A stretch of DNA of 50,061 nucleotides from an uncultured Acetatifactor sp. (GCA_910579755.1 CAJTVB010000025.1:1-50061); one strand, 5' to 3'; numbered from the stretch's first letter, positions 8,189-16,649 are shown. The notes: generated from the letters alone by a model not told the origin. Translations and numbers: made by a program.

Positions 8189-9164
8189 ATTGCTCCCCCA
8201 GAAAGAGCCTGCCGTCCTCCCTCAGACAAAAGCCAGGAGCCGGGAAAGCATCCTGTCCCTCCCGGAATCGGATTGCTTCCTTATGCATCAAAAGTCCATA
8301 AACCCAGGTCCACACATCTTCCGCTTCATGGACCTCCCAGTCTGCTCCGCCCTGCTCCTCCTGCCAGGCTATCCACAAACCGGGAACATCATTCTCCAGA
8401 AAGAAACACATGAGCGAACAGGCCCTGTCAAGATAATCGTCCCACTGGTCCGGCCTGGTGCGAAGCTCCTGTACTCCCTCCAGATAAAAAGTCACGGAAG
8501 CGCTCACCTCCCTGTCCCGGACCTGCAGCTGATCCGTTTTCGTGGAAAGCTTCCAATACACCCTGTGTATGCTGTCCCCGGGATGAAAATCCCGCACAAA
8601 CACATCCCCGTCCCGCTCTCCGTTCCGAATTCGAAGTACCGCCGGGTCCATGGCCTGTCTGGGAATAGAAAGGGGCCTGGGAAGAACACATACCTGCGCA
8701 CTTCCGCTGCGCTTCCTGGCCGACAGCGCAAAAATACCGGAGTAGTCGCAGACTCCAGCCCTGGTCAAAATAAATTCTCCTCTGCCGCAATGCAAGGCGG
8801 GAAACTCCAGACAAACCCGGGTGGTATGCCTTCCCCTGATGCCGCACAGCCATTTTTGTATCTTCTGCTGATCCTCTCCAGGCCCCTTCCAGACGCCTCG
8901 AATCCATATCCTGGAAATAGGCAGAAGCCCCCTGTTTTCCACTGTCAGCATAAGCTTAACCATATCCTCCCGAACCACCGTATCCGCCTCTGCCTCCAGC
9001 GAGACAGTGCAGCCTCTGGTTTGAGGGATCAGCAAAACCAGATACAGCAAAGGAATGCAGACCAGACAAGCCGCCAAAAAGCGCAGGCCCCGGAAATCAT
9101 AGAGCATCACAAAATAAATCCCTGTCACCACAAACAGCAGGTAACAGAGACGCCTTTTCACCAT
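8175..9164 (-). CDS. DUF58 domain protein, partner of MoxR ATPase
   Basis: 329 residues. Two hydrophobic segments at the N-terminus (about residues 7-42) anchor the protein. The conserved DUF58 signature lies near residue 190: VRDFHPGDSIHRVYWKLSTK. DUF58 proteins have a VWA-like fold and almost always sit next to a MoxR ATPase, which is thought to remodel or activate a metal-dependent complex. The start overlaps the end of moxR by 7 bases and the end overlaps the transglutaminase, so the three are translated as a coupled unit. No precise function is established. Confidence 0.88.
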   Translation of the reverse strand: MVKRRLCYLLFVVTGIYFVMLYDFRGLRFLAACLVCIPLLYLVLLIPQTRGCTVSLEAEADTVVREDMVKLMLTVENRGLLPISRIWIRGVWKGPGEDQQKIQKWLCGIRGRHTTRVCLEFPALHCGRGEFILTRAGVCDYSGIFALSARKRSGSAQVCVLPRPLSIPRQAMDPAVLRIRNGERDGDVFVRDFHPGDSIHRVYWKLSTKTDQLQVRDREVSASVTFYLEGVQELRTRPDQWDDYLDRACSLMCFFLENDVPGLWIAWQEEQGGADWEVHEAEDVWTWVYGLLMHKEAIRFREGQDAFPAPGFCLREDGRLFLGEQCVYE

Positions 9165-10162
9165 TGCCCTGCAGCCCGGGAAAGCCCCCGTTCCGCTCTG
9201 CCCGAAGCCTTTTCTCCCCTCTCTCCCGTCCTGGGCTCCTTCACCTGCCGCAGCACATCCTCCAGCACCGCTTCCGCGTCCAGTCCGTCTATCCTGGCTT
9301 TCTGGTTCAGCCGGATTCGGTGAATGCTCACATCTGCAAACGCCGACTTTACATCTCCCGGTATCACGTATGTGCGTCCCGCCAGATAAGCATAGGCTCT
9401 GGCCATTTTCCCCAGCGCCAGCGTACCTCTGGGGCTCATCCCCAGGTCCAGCAGCTCATGCTCCCTGGTGGCCCCGGACAAAAGCACCATATACCGATAA
9501 ACATTGTCCCGGATATATACGGCCTCCGCCTCCTGCTGCATGGTCAGCAGCTCTTCTCCGGTAATCACCGGCTTCACACTGTCTAATGGCCTTCCGCCCT
9601 GACGGCTCTTCAGCATTCGAAGCTCATCCTCCGGTTCCGGATATCCCATACTGATGCAGATCAGAAAACGATCCATCTGAGCCTCCGGCAGCCGCTGTGT
9701 CCCATAAGAGCCCACCGGGTTCTGTGTAGCCAGCACAATAAAGGGCTTCGGCACCTGCCTGGTGACGCCGTCCACCGTCACACTGCCCTCCTCCATAACC
9801 TCCAGCAATGCCGACTGGGTTTTGGGAGAGGTTCGATTGATCTCATCAGCCAAAAGCAGGTTGCACATAGCCGCGCCGGGATGGTATACAAACCGTTCTT
9901 CTCCCTTCCGATACATGGAAAAACCCGTGATGTCCGCCGGCATCACATCCGGCGTAAACTGTACCCGGTTGCACAAAAGCCCCATAGCCCTGGAAAATGC
10001 CAGCGCCATCTCTGTCTTTCCCACTCCCGGCACATCCTCCAAAAGCACGTTCCCTTTTGCCAGAATGGCCGCCATCACCTTTTCCACACAGCCATCCTTT
10101 CCTATGATCACCTTTTTCACCTCATCCATGACCAGATGAGCCTTGCTGCTCTTTCCTTCCAA
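9158..10162 (-). CDS. MoxR family AAA+ ATPase
   Basis: The 334-residue AAA+ ATPase has Walker A in LLEDVPGVGKTEMAL (residues 41-54), the PDVMPADITGF box, Walker B LLLADEINRTSPKTQSALLE, and sensor sequence FIVLATQNP. The order and spacing are those of MoxR proteins, chaperone-like ATPases that act with VWA/DUF58 partners. The longest frame begins at a TTG with GGGGG eight bases upstream; an ATG 11 codons later (10129) is possible but has a weaker ribosome site. It heads the MoxR-DUF58-transglutaminase set, about 70 bases after the MBL hydrolase gene, probably in the same transcript. Confidence 0.9.
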   Translation of the reverse strand: MEGKSSKAHLVMDEVKKVIIGKDGCVEKVMAAILAKGNVLLEDVPGVGKTEMALAFSRAMGLLCNRVQFTPDVMPADITGFSMYRKGEERFVYHPGAAMCNLLLADEINRTSPKTQSALLEVMEEGSVTVDGVTRQVPKPFIVLATQNPVGSYGTQRLPEAQMDRFLICISMGYPEPEDELRMLKSRQGGRPLDSVKPVITGEELLTMQQEAEAVYIRDNVYRYMVLLSGATREHELLDLGMSPRGTLALGKMARAYAYLAGRTYVIPGDVKSAFADVSIHRIRLNQKARIDGLDAEAVLEDVLRQVKEPRTGERGEKASGRAERGLSRAAGQW

Positions 10163-10229
10163 ACCTATGATCCCCCGCCGCCCCTTTCAGACCTCCGGAC
10201 GTGCCGCCTGCTGCGGCACTTTATACATT

Positions 10230-10892
10230 TTATCCGCAAAAAGGGTTATATTTCTTTTCATGCCCTATGGTAGTGCTCTCCCCGTGTCCCGGATAGACCT
10301 TTGTCTCCTCGGGCAGAATAAAGAGCTTGTCCTTGATAGAACGCACCAGCGTTCCCATACTGCCGGTGGGAAAATCTGTTCTTCCAACAGATTCCGCGAA
10401 AAGCGTATCCCCCGCCATTAAAAATCCGGCTTCCTCAAAATAATAGCAACAGCCTCCCGCTGTATGTCCCGGAGTGGCAATAACCCGGCAGGTCATTCCT
10501 GCCAGAGTAATCTCCTGCCCGTCCTTGACATAAACATCCGCATAAGTTGAACAGGCCCGTCCCGCCTGCTCCGATACATTCTGATGCACATCTTTTAAAA
10601 GCTCCCGCTCTTCCTGGCAGGCGTAAGCTTTTACAGGCTCCAGCCCATCTGCCTCCGCGGCGGCGCTGGCCGCAGCCCGCAGACCGTCCAGCCCCCATAT
10701 ATGGTCAAAATGTCCATGAGTGAGCAGGATCCCCGCCGTACGGAAACCGTTTTTCTGCAGAGCCCTGTATATATCTCCGCCCTTGTCCGCAGGGTCCACC
10801 ACGATGCAGTCCTTCTCTCCCTCTCTATACAAAAAATAGCAATTGGTCTGGCATACGCCCAGAACCATGCGCCCGATCTTGATCTGCGCCAT
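10230..10892 (-). CDS. Metallo-beta-lactamase fold hydrolase (YqgX/GloB-like)
   Basis: From the ATG at 10892 (ribosome site GGAGGG six bases upstream) the product is 220 residues, MAQIKIGRMVLGVCQTNCYF. It carries the zinc motif THGHFDHIWG, then a later VIATPGHTAGGCCYYF and LMAGDTLFAESVGRTDFPTG, and ends with the ligand in VYPGHGESTTIG. This is the glyoxalase-II/YqgX class of small hydrolases. The open frame extends 54 codons further upstream, but that part lies in a tandem repeat and has no ribosome site. Placement directly after relA is conserved in Clostridia. Its physiological substrate (a thioester such as a hydroxyacyl thiol) is inferred from the family. Confidence 0.9.
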   Translation of the reverse strand: MAQIKIGRMVLGVCQTNCYFLYREGEKDCIVVDPADKGGDIYRALQKNGFRTAGILLTHGHFDHIWGLDGLRAAASAAAEADGLEPVKAYACQEERELLKDVHQNVSEQAGRACSTYADVYVKDGQEITLAGMTCRVIATPGHTAGGCCYYFEEAGFLMAGDTLFAESVGRTDFPTGSMGTLVRSIKDKLFILPEETKVYPGHGESTTIGHEKKYNPFCG

Positions 10893-10917
10893 ATATTCCC
10901 TCCTGTGAGCTTTCTCA

Positions 10918-11043
10918 GGCATTCCCTGTCTCACTTTTTCGTTTTCCTCTGGCATTCCCTGCCCCACTTTATCGCTTCCCCGGCATTTCTCGTCTCGCTT
11001 TCTCTCTACCCCGGCACCCTGACTGCCCTGCGCATTTCCCGTC
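10918..11043. repeat. Short imperfect tandem repeat between relA and the MBL hydrolase gene
   Basis: On the plus strand the block GGCATTCCCTGTCTCACTTT recurs in degenerate form. The units start at about 10918, 10951, 10982 and 11013, with periods of 33, 31 and 31 bases. The first two units are the most alike (GGCATTCCCTG plus CACTTT), and the later ones decay. The block fills the intergenic gap between the relA stop and the hydrolase start. It is not an obvious terminator. Confidence 0.55.
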
Positions 11044-11063
11044 CTCCAGAACATAGAGATACC

Positions 11064-13364
11064 TCACCCGGTGGTTCGCTCAATATCCACCACACTCTCG
11101 ATGGTCCGAATTCTTTCGATAATGCGGTTCAGCTCCTCGCGCCCTCCGATCTCAAAGGTAGTCTGAAGCGTGGCCAGTCCCTGCCTGTTGACTCGGGTAT
11201 TCATAGAAAGAATATCGATATTTTTCTCTGTCATAGCCTTGGAAATATCCGCCAGAAGCCCGTTGCGGTTGTTTGCAAATATCTTAATCTCCGCCACGTA
11301 TTTTTCCGCCGCACCCTCCTCCTGCCATTCCGCGTCGATCAGACGAATCCTCTCAATTTCCGGCAGGTTCATCATATTCACACAATCCGTACGGTGGATG
11401 GAAATCCCTCTTCCCCTGGTGACAAAGCCTACAATCTCATCCCCCGGCACCGGAGAACAGCATTTGGAAAAACGAACGGACAAATCCGCAATTCCCTTGA
11501 CTACGATGCCGCTCCTGGCCTTCATCCTGGCGGGCTTTGCGGCAGCGGCGGCAGTGGCCTCGGCAATGCTCTGAAGCACCTCTTCGTTGGTAGTCTCCTT
11601 CTGATGGGCCCTGTCATAGAGCTCCTGCATCCGGTTGACGATCTGGCCCTCCTTCAGGGCGCCGTGGCCGATGGCCGCCAGCACAGATTCCCAATCCCGA
11701 AAACCGTATTTTCGCATAATGGCATCCATATATTCCTGTTTCTGCAATTCTGACAGGTTGATGGATTTCGTCTTGCAGTAATTGGCCAGCAGCTCCCGGC
11801 CCTTTACAATATTATCTTCCTTCAGTTCATTTTTGAACCACTGATTGATCTTGTTTTTTGCCTGAGTGCTTTTCACCACATTCAGCCAGTCCCGGCTGGG
11901 GCCCTTGGAATTCTGGGAAGTGATGATCTCGATCCTGTCTCCGTTTTTGATCTCGTAATCAATGGTCACCAGCTTGCCGTTGACCCTGGCTCCCACCATG
12001 CGATTTCCCACGGCAGAGTGAATACAATAGGCAAAATCAATGGGCGTGGAACCCGCAGGAAGATTTTTCACCTCACCAGTGGGAGTAAAGCAGTATACAT
12101 TGTCTGAAAACAGATCCAGATCATTCTTCAGCAGATTTAAAAATTCCCGGTTGTCAGACATGTCCTGCTGCCACTCCAGAATCTGACGAAGCCATACCAG
12201 CTTTTCCTCCTCCTGGGCAGCCACCTTTTTGCCGTCCGAGGCCTCCTTGTACTTCCAGTGGGCGGCAATGCCGTACTCCGCCGCCTTGTGCATCTCAAAG
12301 GTCCTGATCTGAATCTCAAAAGGCTGTCCTGTGCTCCCGATCAGGGTTGTATGGAGGGACTGGTACATATTCGCCTTGGGCATGGCAATATAATCCTTGA
12401 ATCTTCCGGGGATCGGCGTGTACATTTCGTGAATTACTCCCAGAGCCGCATAGCAGTCCCGCACGGTCTCCACGATAATACGCACCGCGAACAGATCGTA
12501 TATCTGATCCAGGGTTTTATTCTGGTTTTTCATTTTTTTATAGATACTGAAAAAATGCTTGACCCTGCCGTCCACTTTGGCCTGAATCCCGGCGCCCACT
12601 ATATGCTCTCTTACCTCGTCCACGATGCCCTGGATATATTTTTCCCGGACGCTTTTGCGCACCGCAATCTTATCTACCAGGTCATAATAAACCTCCGGCT
12701 CCAGATATTTCAGAGACAGATCGTCCAGCTCAATCTTGATTTTACTGATGCCCAGCCTCTGTGCAATGGGACAGTAAATCTCCAGCGTTTCCCTGGCAAT
12801 CCTCTGCTGGCTCTCCGGCGTTTTATACTTCAGCGTCCGCATATTGTGGAGTCTGTCGGCCAGCTTGATCATAATGACCCGAATGTCCTTCGCCATAGCC
12901 AAAAACATTTTGCGCAGATTTTCTGCCTGCATCTCCAGCTTTTGATCCGGCTGATCCGTCCCGGAAGATAGCGGTATCTTCTCCAGCTTGGTAACACCGT
13001 CCACCAAAAGAGCCACGTCGTCCCCAAACTCATGCTTCAGATCCTCCTCCGTCATAATGGTGTCCTCCACCACATCATGGAGAATGCCGGCCACGATAGT
13101 CTCCTTGTCCAATTCCAGATCTGCCAGGATGATAGCTACGTTCAGAGGATGAATGATATATGGCTCCCCTGACTTTCGGAACTGATTTTTGTGAGCCTCA
13201 TACGCAATCCGGTACGCCTTTTCAATCATGGAAATATCATCGCTGGGATGATATTTCTGGACGCACTGAATAAGCTCCTGATACAGCTCCTCAGGATTTA
13301 TAAATTCATGGGATTCATTGATTTTTCCATCGTCAAAAATGACATCATTCTTTTCTTCTGCCAT
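11064..13364 (-). CDS. relA: Bifunctional (p)ppGpp synthetase/hydrolase, RelA/SpoT family
   Basis: The 766-residue protein has the complete long-RSH architecture. An N-terminal HD hydrolase contains AGILHDVVEDT with His96-Asp97. The synthetase domain follows (IKLADRLHNMRTLKYK, then YDLFAVRIIV). The TGS domain contains VYCFTPTGEVKNLPAGSTPI, and a Cys-containing region (VRFSKCCSPVPGDEIVGF) and a C-terminal ACT domain ending VDIERTTG complete the protein. It makes and degrades (p)ppGpp in response to amino-acid starvation, acting at the ribosome. Both catalytic centres look intact, so it should be bifunctional Rel. It lies 40 bases downstream of apt in the usual Clostridia order. Confidence 0.95.
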   Translation of the reverse strand: MAEEKNDVIFDDGKINESHEFINPEELYQELIQCVQKYHPSDDISMIEKAYRIAYEAHKNQFRKSGEPYIIHPLNVAIILADLELDKETIVAGILHDVVEDTIMTEEDLKHEFGDDVALLVDGVTKLEKIPLSSGTDQPDQKLEMQAENLRKMFLAMAKDIRVIMIKLADRLHNMRTLKYKTPESQQRIARETLEIYCPIAQRLGISKIKIELDDLSLKYLEPEVYYDLVDKIAVRKSVREKYIQGIVDEVREHIVGAGIQAKVDGRVKHFFSIYKKMKNQNKTLDQIYDLFAVRIIVETVRDCYAALGVIHEMYTPIPGRFKDYIAMPKANMYQSLHTTLIGSTGQPFEIQIRTFEMHKAAEYGIAAHWKYKEASDGKKVAAQEEEKLVWLRQILEWQQDMSDNREFLNLLKNDLDLFSDNVYCFTPTGEVKNLPAGSTPIDFAYCIHSAVGNRMVGARVNGKLVTIDYEIKNGDRIEIITSQNSKGPSRDWLNVVKSTQAKNKINQWFKNELKEDNIVKGRELLANYCKTKSINLSELQKQEYMDAIMRKYGFRDWESVLAAIGHGALKEGQIVNRMQELYDRAHQKETTNEEVLQSIAEATAAAAAKPARMKARSGIVVKGIADLSVRFSKCCSPVPGDEIVGFVTRGRGISIHRTDCVNMMNLPEIERIRLIDAEWQEEGAAEKYVAEIKIFANNRNGLLADISKAMTEKNIDILSMNTRVNRQGLATLQTTFEIGGREELNRIIERIRTIESVVDIERTTG

Positions 13365-13404
13365 AGATATCTACGCTCTCCTGCCGTATGCTCCGCCGGG
13401 GCCT

Positions 13405-13929
13405 TTACTTTCCGGGATAACAGATTGCCGACTCCAGACGATATCCGGAAAGCCGCTCCCGTCCCTTTAATCCCGCGAGCTCCATCAGCACCACAATGCC
13501 TGCCACCTGGCCTCCCAGCCGCTCAATGAGCTTTACCATAGCTTCCGTGGTTCCTCCCGTGGCAATCAGATCATCAACGATCAGCACCTTCTGTCCAGGC
13601 TTGATGCTGTCCTTATGCATCTCGATCACCGCCTGTCCGTACTCCAGGTCATATTCGATGGAAACCGTCTCTCTGGGCAGCTTGCCCGCCTTGCGGATCA
13701 GCACAAAAGGCTTTTTATTATTATAGGCAATGGGCGTTCCAAATATAAACCCTCTGGACTCTGGGCCCGCCACCACATCAAATTCCAGATCCTTTACCCT
13801 GTCCTGCATGGTATTAACCGCCAGCTGCAATCCGTCCGCATCCTGCAGCACGCTGGTCACATCCCGGAAAATAATCCCCTCCTCCGGGAAATCAGGAATA
13901 CTCACTACATATTCTTCCAGTTTTTTCAT
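13405..13929 (-). CDS. apt: Adenine phosphoribosyltransferase
   Basis: The 174-residue product is of normal length for Apt. It begins MKKLEEYVVSIPDFPEEGIIFRD and has the 13-residue PRPP-binding loop VLIVDDLIATGGTTEA near residue 117. It salvages adenine to AMP using PRPP in the cytoplasm. It lies six bases downstream of the CBS-pair gene and upstream of relA, the conserved apt-rel pairing of Firmicutes, which links purine pools to the stringent response. Confidence 0.96.
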   Translation of the reverse strand: MKKLEEYVVSIPDFPEEGIIFRDVTSVLQDADGLQLAVNTMQDRVKDLEFDVVAGPESRGFIFGTPIAYNNKKPFVLIRKAGKLPRETVSIEYDLEYGQAVIEMHKDSIKPGQKVLIVDDLIATGGTTEAMVKLIERLGGQVAGIVVLMELAGLKGRERLSGYRLESAICYPGK

Positions 13930-13935
13930 AATTCT

Positions 13936-14400
13936 TTACCTCTCTTGTTCTTCCAGATTATAACTTCTTTTGTCCGGAATGTCAAAGGAATCGGCCTTTG
14001 CCACAAAGTATTTGATAACATCGCTCCGGGTGACGATTCCGATAAATACGCTCCGGTCATCGATCACAGGCACAAAATTCTGACTTTTTACCCGCTCCAG
14101 CAACACTTCCATTGAAGTACCGATGCCTGCCGGTTTTACCTTTCCGTTCTGAACCATGTCCCTCACTGTCAGATGCTCCAGGCTTTTCAGAGTGATGCGG
14201 TCCAGATTTTCATTATGAGAAAGAATATTCCACAGGAAATCCCCCTCTCCCACCACTCCCACATATCTGTCCTCACTGTCAATAACCGGAATAGCGGTAT
14301 AACCGCTCCGCCTTAATTTTTCCAGCCCCTGTCTCAGAGTCATATCATCCCGCAGATATGCCACATCCGCCTTGGGCACCAAAAAAGATGCTATATTCAC
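13936..14400 (-). CDS. CBS-pair protein, DarB/CbpB-like
   Basis: 154 residues with two CBS motifs and nothing else: MTLRQGLEKLRRSGYTAIPVIDSEDRYVGVVGEGDFLWNI in the first half, SMEVLLERVKSQNFVPVIDD then FIGIVTRSDVIKYF in the second. Size and motifs such as SGYTAIPVID resemble Bacillus DarB/CbpB, a c-di-AMP-binding protein that in its apo form stimulates Rel. Here it is co-directional with apt and relA and its start overlaps the DUF308 stop (ATGA). A role as a nucleotide-sensing Rel partner is a hypothesis from similarity and position; a generic AMP/ATP-binding CBS protein is the alternative. Confidence 0.85.
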   Translation of the reverse strand: MNIASFLVPKADVAYLRDDMTLRQGLEKLRRSGYTAIPVIDSEDRYVGVVGEGDFLWNILSHNENLDRITLKSLEHLTVRDMVQNGKVKPAGIGTSMEVLLERVKSQNFVPVIDDRSVFIGIVTRSDVIKYFVAKADSFDIPDKRSYNLEEQER

Positions 14401-15065
14401 CGCTCTTCCCCTTCACTTTTTTCTTTTTTGGCCTCCGTCTTCCGCTCCGCAACGTTGATAATCTCCACACAGGTGCTGTCCACCGTGCGCAGACCGTCAA
14501 AATATTTTTTTATCTTATTGGCAAAATAAATGACCGCCGCGCAATCGGTCACGCCGCTGAGTATCAGCCCCACGCCGATGAGCCGGAACAAAAGCGCTCC
14601 CATTTTAAAGGGATTGAACATAAACAGGATACCAAGCCCCGCGTTGACGGCAGCCACCACCAGCATGGCGCCCCAGTTTCCGTATTCCCACCGTTTCATG
14701 TCAATCACATCCTGCAGCTTGCTGCACCCGCTGATCAGGATCATGATTCCCAGCAAAAACGGTATCAAAGATATAACCAGCTCCACATGATACAGAACCA
14801 GAATGCCTGCTCCGATCTCGATAAGCCCATGCATAAAATCATTACGGTAATAATTCTGATGAGCCTCCCGAAGCAAATAGCAGATCATGGAAACCGCCCC
14901 CGTAAGGATCAGGGCAACCGCCAACAGATAACCCAGAGCTCTCTCCATGGTCTCCGGCAGCACCAGCGCCACGATTCCCAACAGTATATACAGGATTCCG
15001 GCTATCAGCGCATCCCATTTCACCTCCCTGAGATACTCCTTAAAATTTTCCCTGAAGTACTTCAT
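14397..15065 (-). CDS. DUF308 (HdeD-like) integral membrane protein
   Basis: About 222 residues with six hydrophobic segments in pairs (for example ALIAGILYILLGIVALVLPE and LIPFLLGIMILISGCSKL), the pattern of DUF308/HdeD membrane proteins. The ATG at 15065 is nine bases after AAAGGA and is preferred over the ATG three codons upstream, which overlaps the ribosome site. The C-terminus is Lys/Glu-rich and cytoplasmic. It is the first gene of the CBS-apt-relA run. HdeD is tied to acid resistance in enterobacteria, but that function should not be transferred here. Confidence 0.85.
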   Translation of the reverse strand: MKYFRENFKEYLREVKWDALIAGILYILLGIVALVLPETMERALGYLLAVALILTGAVSMICYLLREAHQNYYRNDFMHGLIEIGAGILVLYHVELVISLIPFLLGIMILISGCSKLQDVIDMKRWEYGNWGAMLVVAAVNAGLGILFMFNPFKMGALLFRLIGVGLILSGVTDCAAVIYFANKIKKYFDGLRTVDSTCVEIINVAERKTEAKKEKSEGEER

Positions 15066-15159
15066 GACTACCATTCCTTTCCCGTATTTTTCAAACCATG
15101 ATACCAGTATACACTATTTTGGACGGATAGGGAACATACTACCCCAAAAATAATCACAA

Positions 15160-15188
15160 AAAAAGAACCGGTCCCGCCGATTCTTTTT
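15160..15188 (-). terminator. Terminator after the SEC-C gene
   Basis: AAAAAGAA and TTCTTTTT flank a CGG/CCG inner stem with loop TCCCG. The A and T runs on each side mean it could end transcription in both directions. It lies between the SEC-C protein and the DUF308-led operon and separates the two transcripts. Confidence 0.7.
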
Positions 15189-15261
15189 ATGTATTCACTG
15201 CTTCCATATGCGCTGCATGGCCTGCTGGCTTTGATGCAGGCAATTGCCCCTTATTTGCCCC

Positions 15262-15765
15262 TTATTTCCTGCCGCAGCACTTTTTATACTTTTTACCGCT
15301 CCCGCAGGGACAGGGATCATTGGGATATACCTTTGCTTCCTTTACGATAGTCGTGGAGGATTTCTGCTCCTTATAAAGAGCCTTTCTGGCACCCTCGTCA
15401 AAAATGTCCTTCCACTCCTCCAGATTATAAAGCCAGTCCGCCTCTGCCGCCACCATATTTTTATACAGTAGCGCCTTGTCGAAGCCCAGATTGACCTCCG
15501 TGTCCTCCTCCATCTCCTCGATGGGATTTTTCTCGATCAGGCTGTCATTGATTCCGTCCAGAAAACCGGTCATGGTCATAAGATCCACTCCGTACTTTTC
15601 CGCCAGCTCCTTAACGGATCCCCTCACCGTTTCGTCCGGCGCCTTCAGCAGCTGGGCATAGATCTCCTTCTCGCGCTGAAAATAGTCGCCCCATATTCTC
15701 TGAAGCTCGTCCTGCCCCTTGTTCTCGTTATAAGCGATCTCCTTCCACTGATCTAACAATGCCAT
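15262..15765 (-). CDS. SEC-C metal-binding motif protein
   Basis: 167 residues, mainly helical and acidic, ending in a zinc-binding SEC-C motif DPCPCGSGKKYKKCCGRK of the kind at the C-terminus of SecA. The body (MALLDQWKEIAYNENKGQDE onward) resembles the short SEC-C proteins common in Lachnospiraceae, with no ATPase domain. In SecA the motif binds SecB and ribosomes; here a protein- or ribosome-interaction role is inferred. It is a single gene with its own terminator downstream. Confidence 0.9.
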   Translation of the reverse strand: MALLDQWKEIAYNENKGQDELQRIWGDYFQREKEIYAQLLKAPDETVRGSVKELAEKYGVDLMTMTGFLDGINDSLIEKNPIEEMEEDTEVNLGFDKALLYKNMVAAEADWLYNLEEWKDIFDEGARKALYKEQKSSTTIVKEAKVYPNDPCPCGSGKKYKKCCGRK

Positions 15766-16122
15766 AACACTATCCTCACTTCATCCTTGATTCCGGAAAC
15801 GGACTTAGCCGACCGCTCCCAAGAACCAGTATATAACATAATCCTATTTTAAACAACTGTTTTTTCGCCGCAAACAGTAATGTGGGCTTCTCCGTAAACC
15901 GCCGTCTGCAAAATTTTCTTGAAAACAATGTATAAAACAATTTATCCGGTCCACACTATTGATTGTCAAGGAACCCCCTCCTTTGATCTGACCAAAGAGA
16001 AAAGTAATACTTGGGTTCTGCGGGGCAGAACCTTATCCTCCCCTTTTGCAGGAGGGGCCAGGTCCCCTCCCTTATCCCGGGCTTCGCGCAGGTGCAGGTC
16101 CGGGATTATTTTTACATTTTTC
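15766..16122. other. Structured intergenic region with three consecutive hairpins
   Basis: No convincing gene is seen here. Three hairpins follow one another: GGTTCTGC/GCAGAACC with a 3-base loop (16014-16032), CCTCCCC/GGAGGGG (about 16036-16057), and TCCCGG/CCGGGA followed by TTATTTTT (16075-16113), which has terminator form on the plus strand. No plus-strand gene ends upstream of it. Possible readings are a small RNA, a dispersed repeat, or the decayed end of a mobile element. Confidence 0.45.
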
Positions 16123-16151
16123 TTGAATATTTATTCGTGGTCTACTATAAT
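16123..16151 (+). promoter_or_regulatory. Sigma-A-type promoter for the small secreted protein
   Basis: TTGAAT (16123-16128), a 17-base spacer and a perfect TATAAT (16146-16151). The transcript would carry about 125 bases of leader. In that leader ACACCATTG (16166-16174) pairs with CAATGGTGT (16193-16201), a 9-bp stem with an 18-base loop, which may affect stability or translation. Confidence 0.75.
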
Positions 16152-16283
16152 AATATATGCGGACCACACCATTGCAGTGGCAAAAACCTTTCCAATGGTG
16201 TATATACATCCATAATAAAACGGAAAGACCTGTTAGAAAACATTCATATTGGCAAATAAGCGCCAGGCAAAAGGGGGAAAATT

Positions 16284-16649
16284 ATGCGCAAATTAACAAA
16301 AAATGGAGTATTATTATGTAGTGTCGTTCTTATAGGGATGTTCACAGCAAATCTATTATCTGTACAGGCTTCTTCATGCCAACATACCATATGCCAATCT
16401 ATCTTTGACGAAAAAATCTTATCATTTCAAATGGATGGTCACTATGGCGACAGAGGAATATCCAATACCTGCGTCAATTGTGGCTATAACTATTGGACGA
16501 GGGTAGAACATAATGTAAAGCTGGGAAATCATAAAATGAGCAATTTTACGCAAACTGTGAACACTCCTTATTTAGATGTGTTTGAGGCTCATTGTACTAC
16601 GCCAGGGTGTCCATATGTAAATATCAAGGAATACAACAAAAATCCATAA
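16284..16649 (+). CDS. Small secreted Cys-rich protein of unknown function
   Basis: 121 residues. A signal peptide (MRKLTKNGVLLCSVVLIGMF to SVQASS, cleavage near residue 29) leads a mature part of about 90 residues. The mature part contains CVNCGYNYW and CTTPGCPY, a CxxC and a CxxxxC pair that could hold a zinc or two disulfides. The ribosome site is AAAGGGGGAAAA before the ATG, and a clear promoter lies upstream. I do not recognise the family. It is a stand-alone gene followed by a strong hairpin. Confidence 0.75.
   Translation: MRKLTKNGVLLCSVVLIGMFTANLLSVQASSCQHTICQSIFDEKILSFQMDGHYGDRGISNTCVNCGYNYWTRVEHNVKLGNHKMSNFTQTVNTPYLDVFEAHCTTPGCPYVNIKEYNKNP

Noticed and set aside
8124..9323. 399-residue plus-strand open frame opposite DUF58
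   Set aside because: Low-complexity shadow composition, no domain, fully overlapped by the DUF58 gene with clear motifs.
10893..11054. 54-codon N-terminal extension of the MBL hydrolase
   Set aside because: It lies in the degenerate tandem repeat, lacks a ribosome site, and the ATG at 10892 has a strong one and matches the family N-terminus.
10701..11753. 350-residue plus-strand open frame across relA and the MBL hydrolase
   Set aside because: It spans two real minus-strand genes and their gap, and has no recognisable motif.
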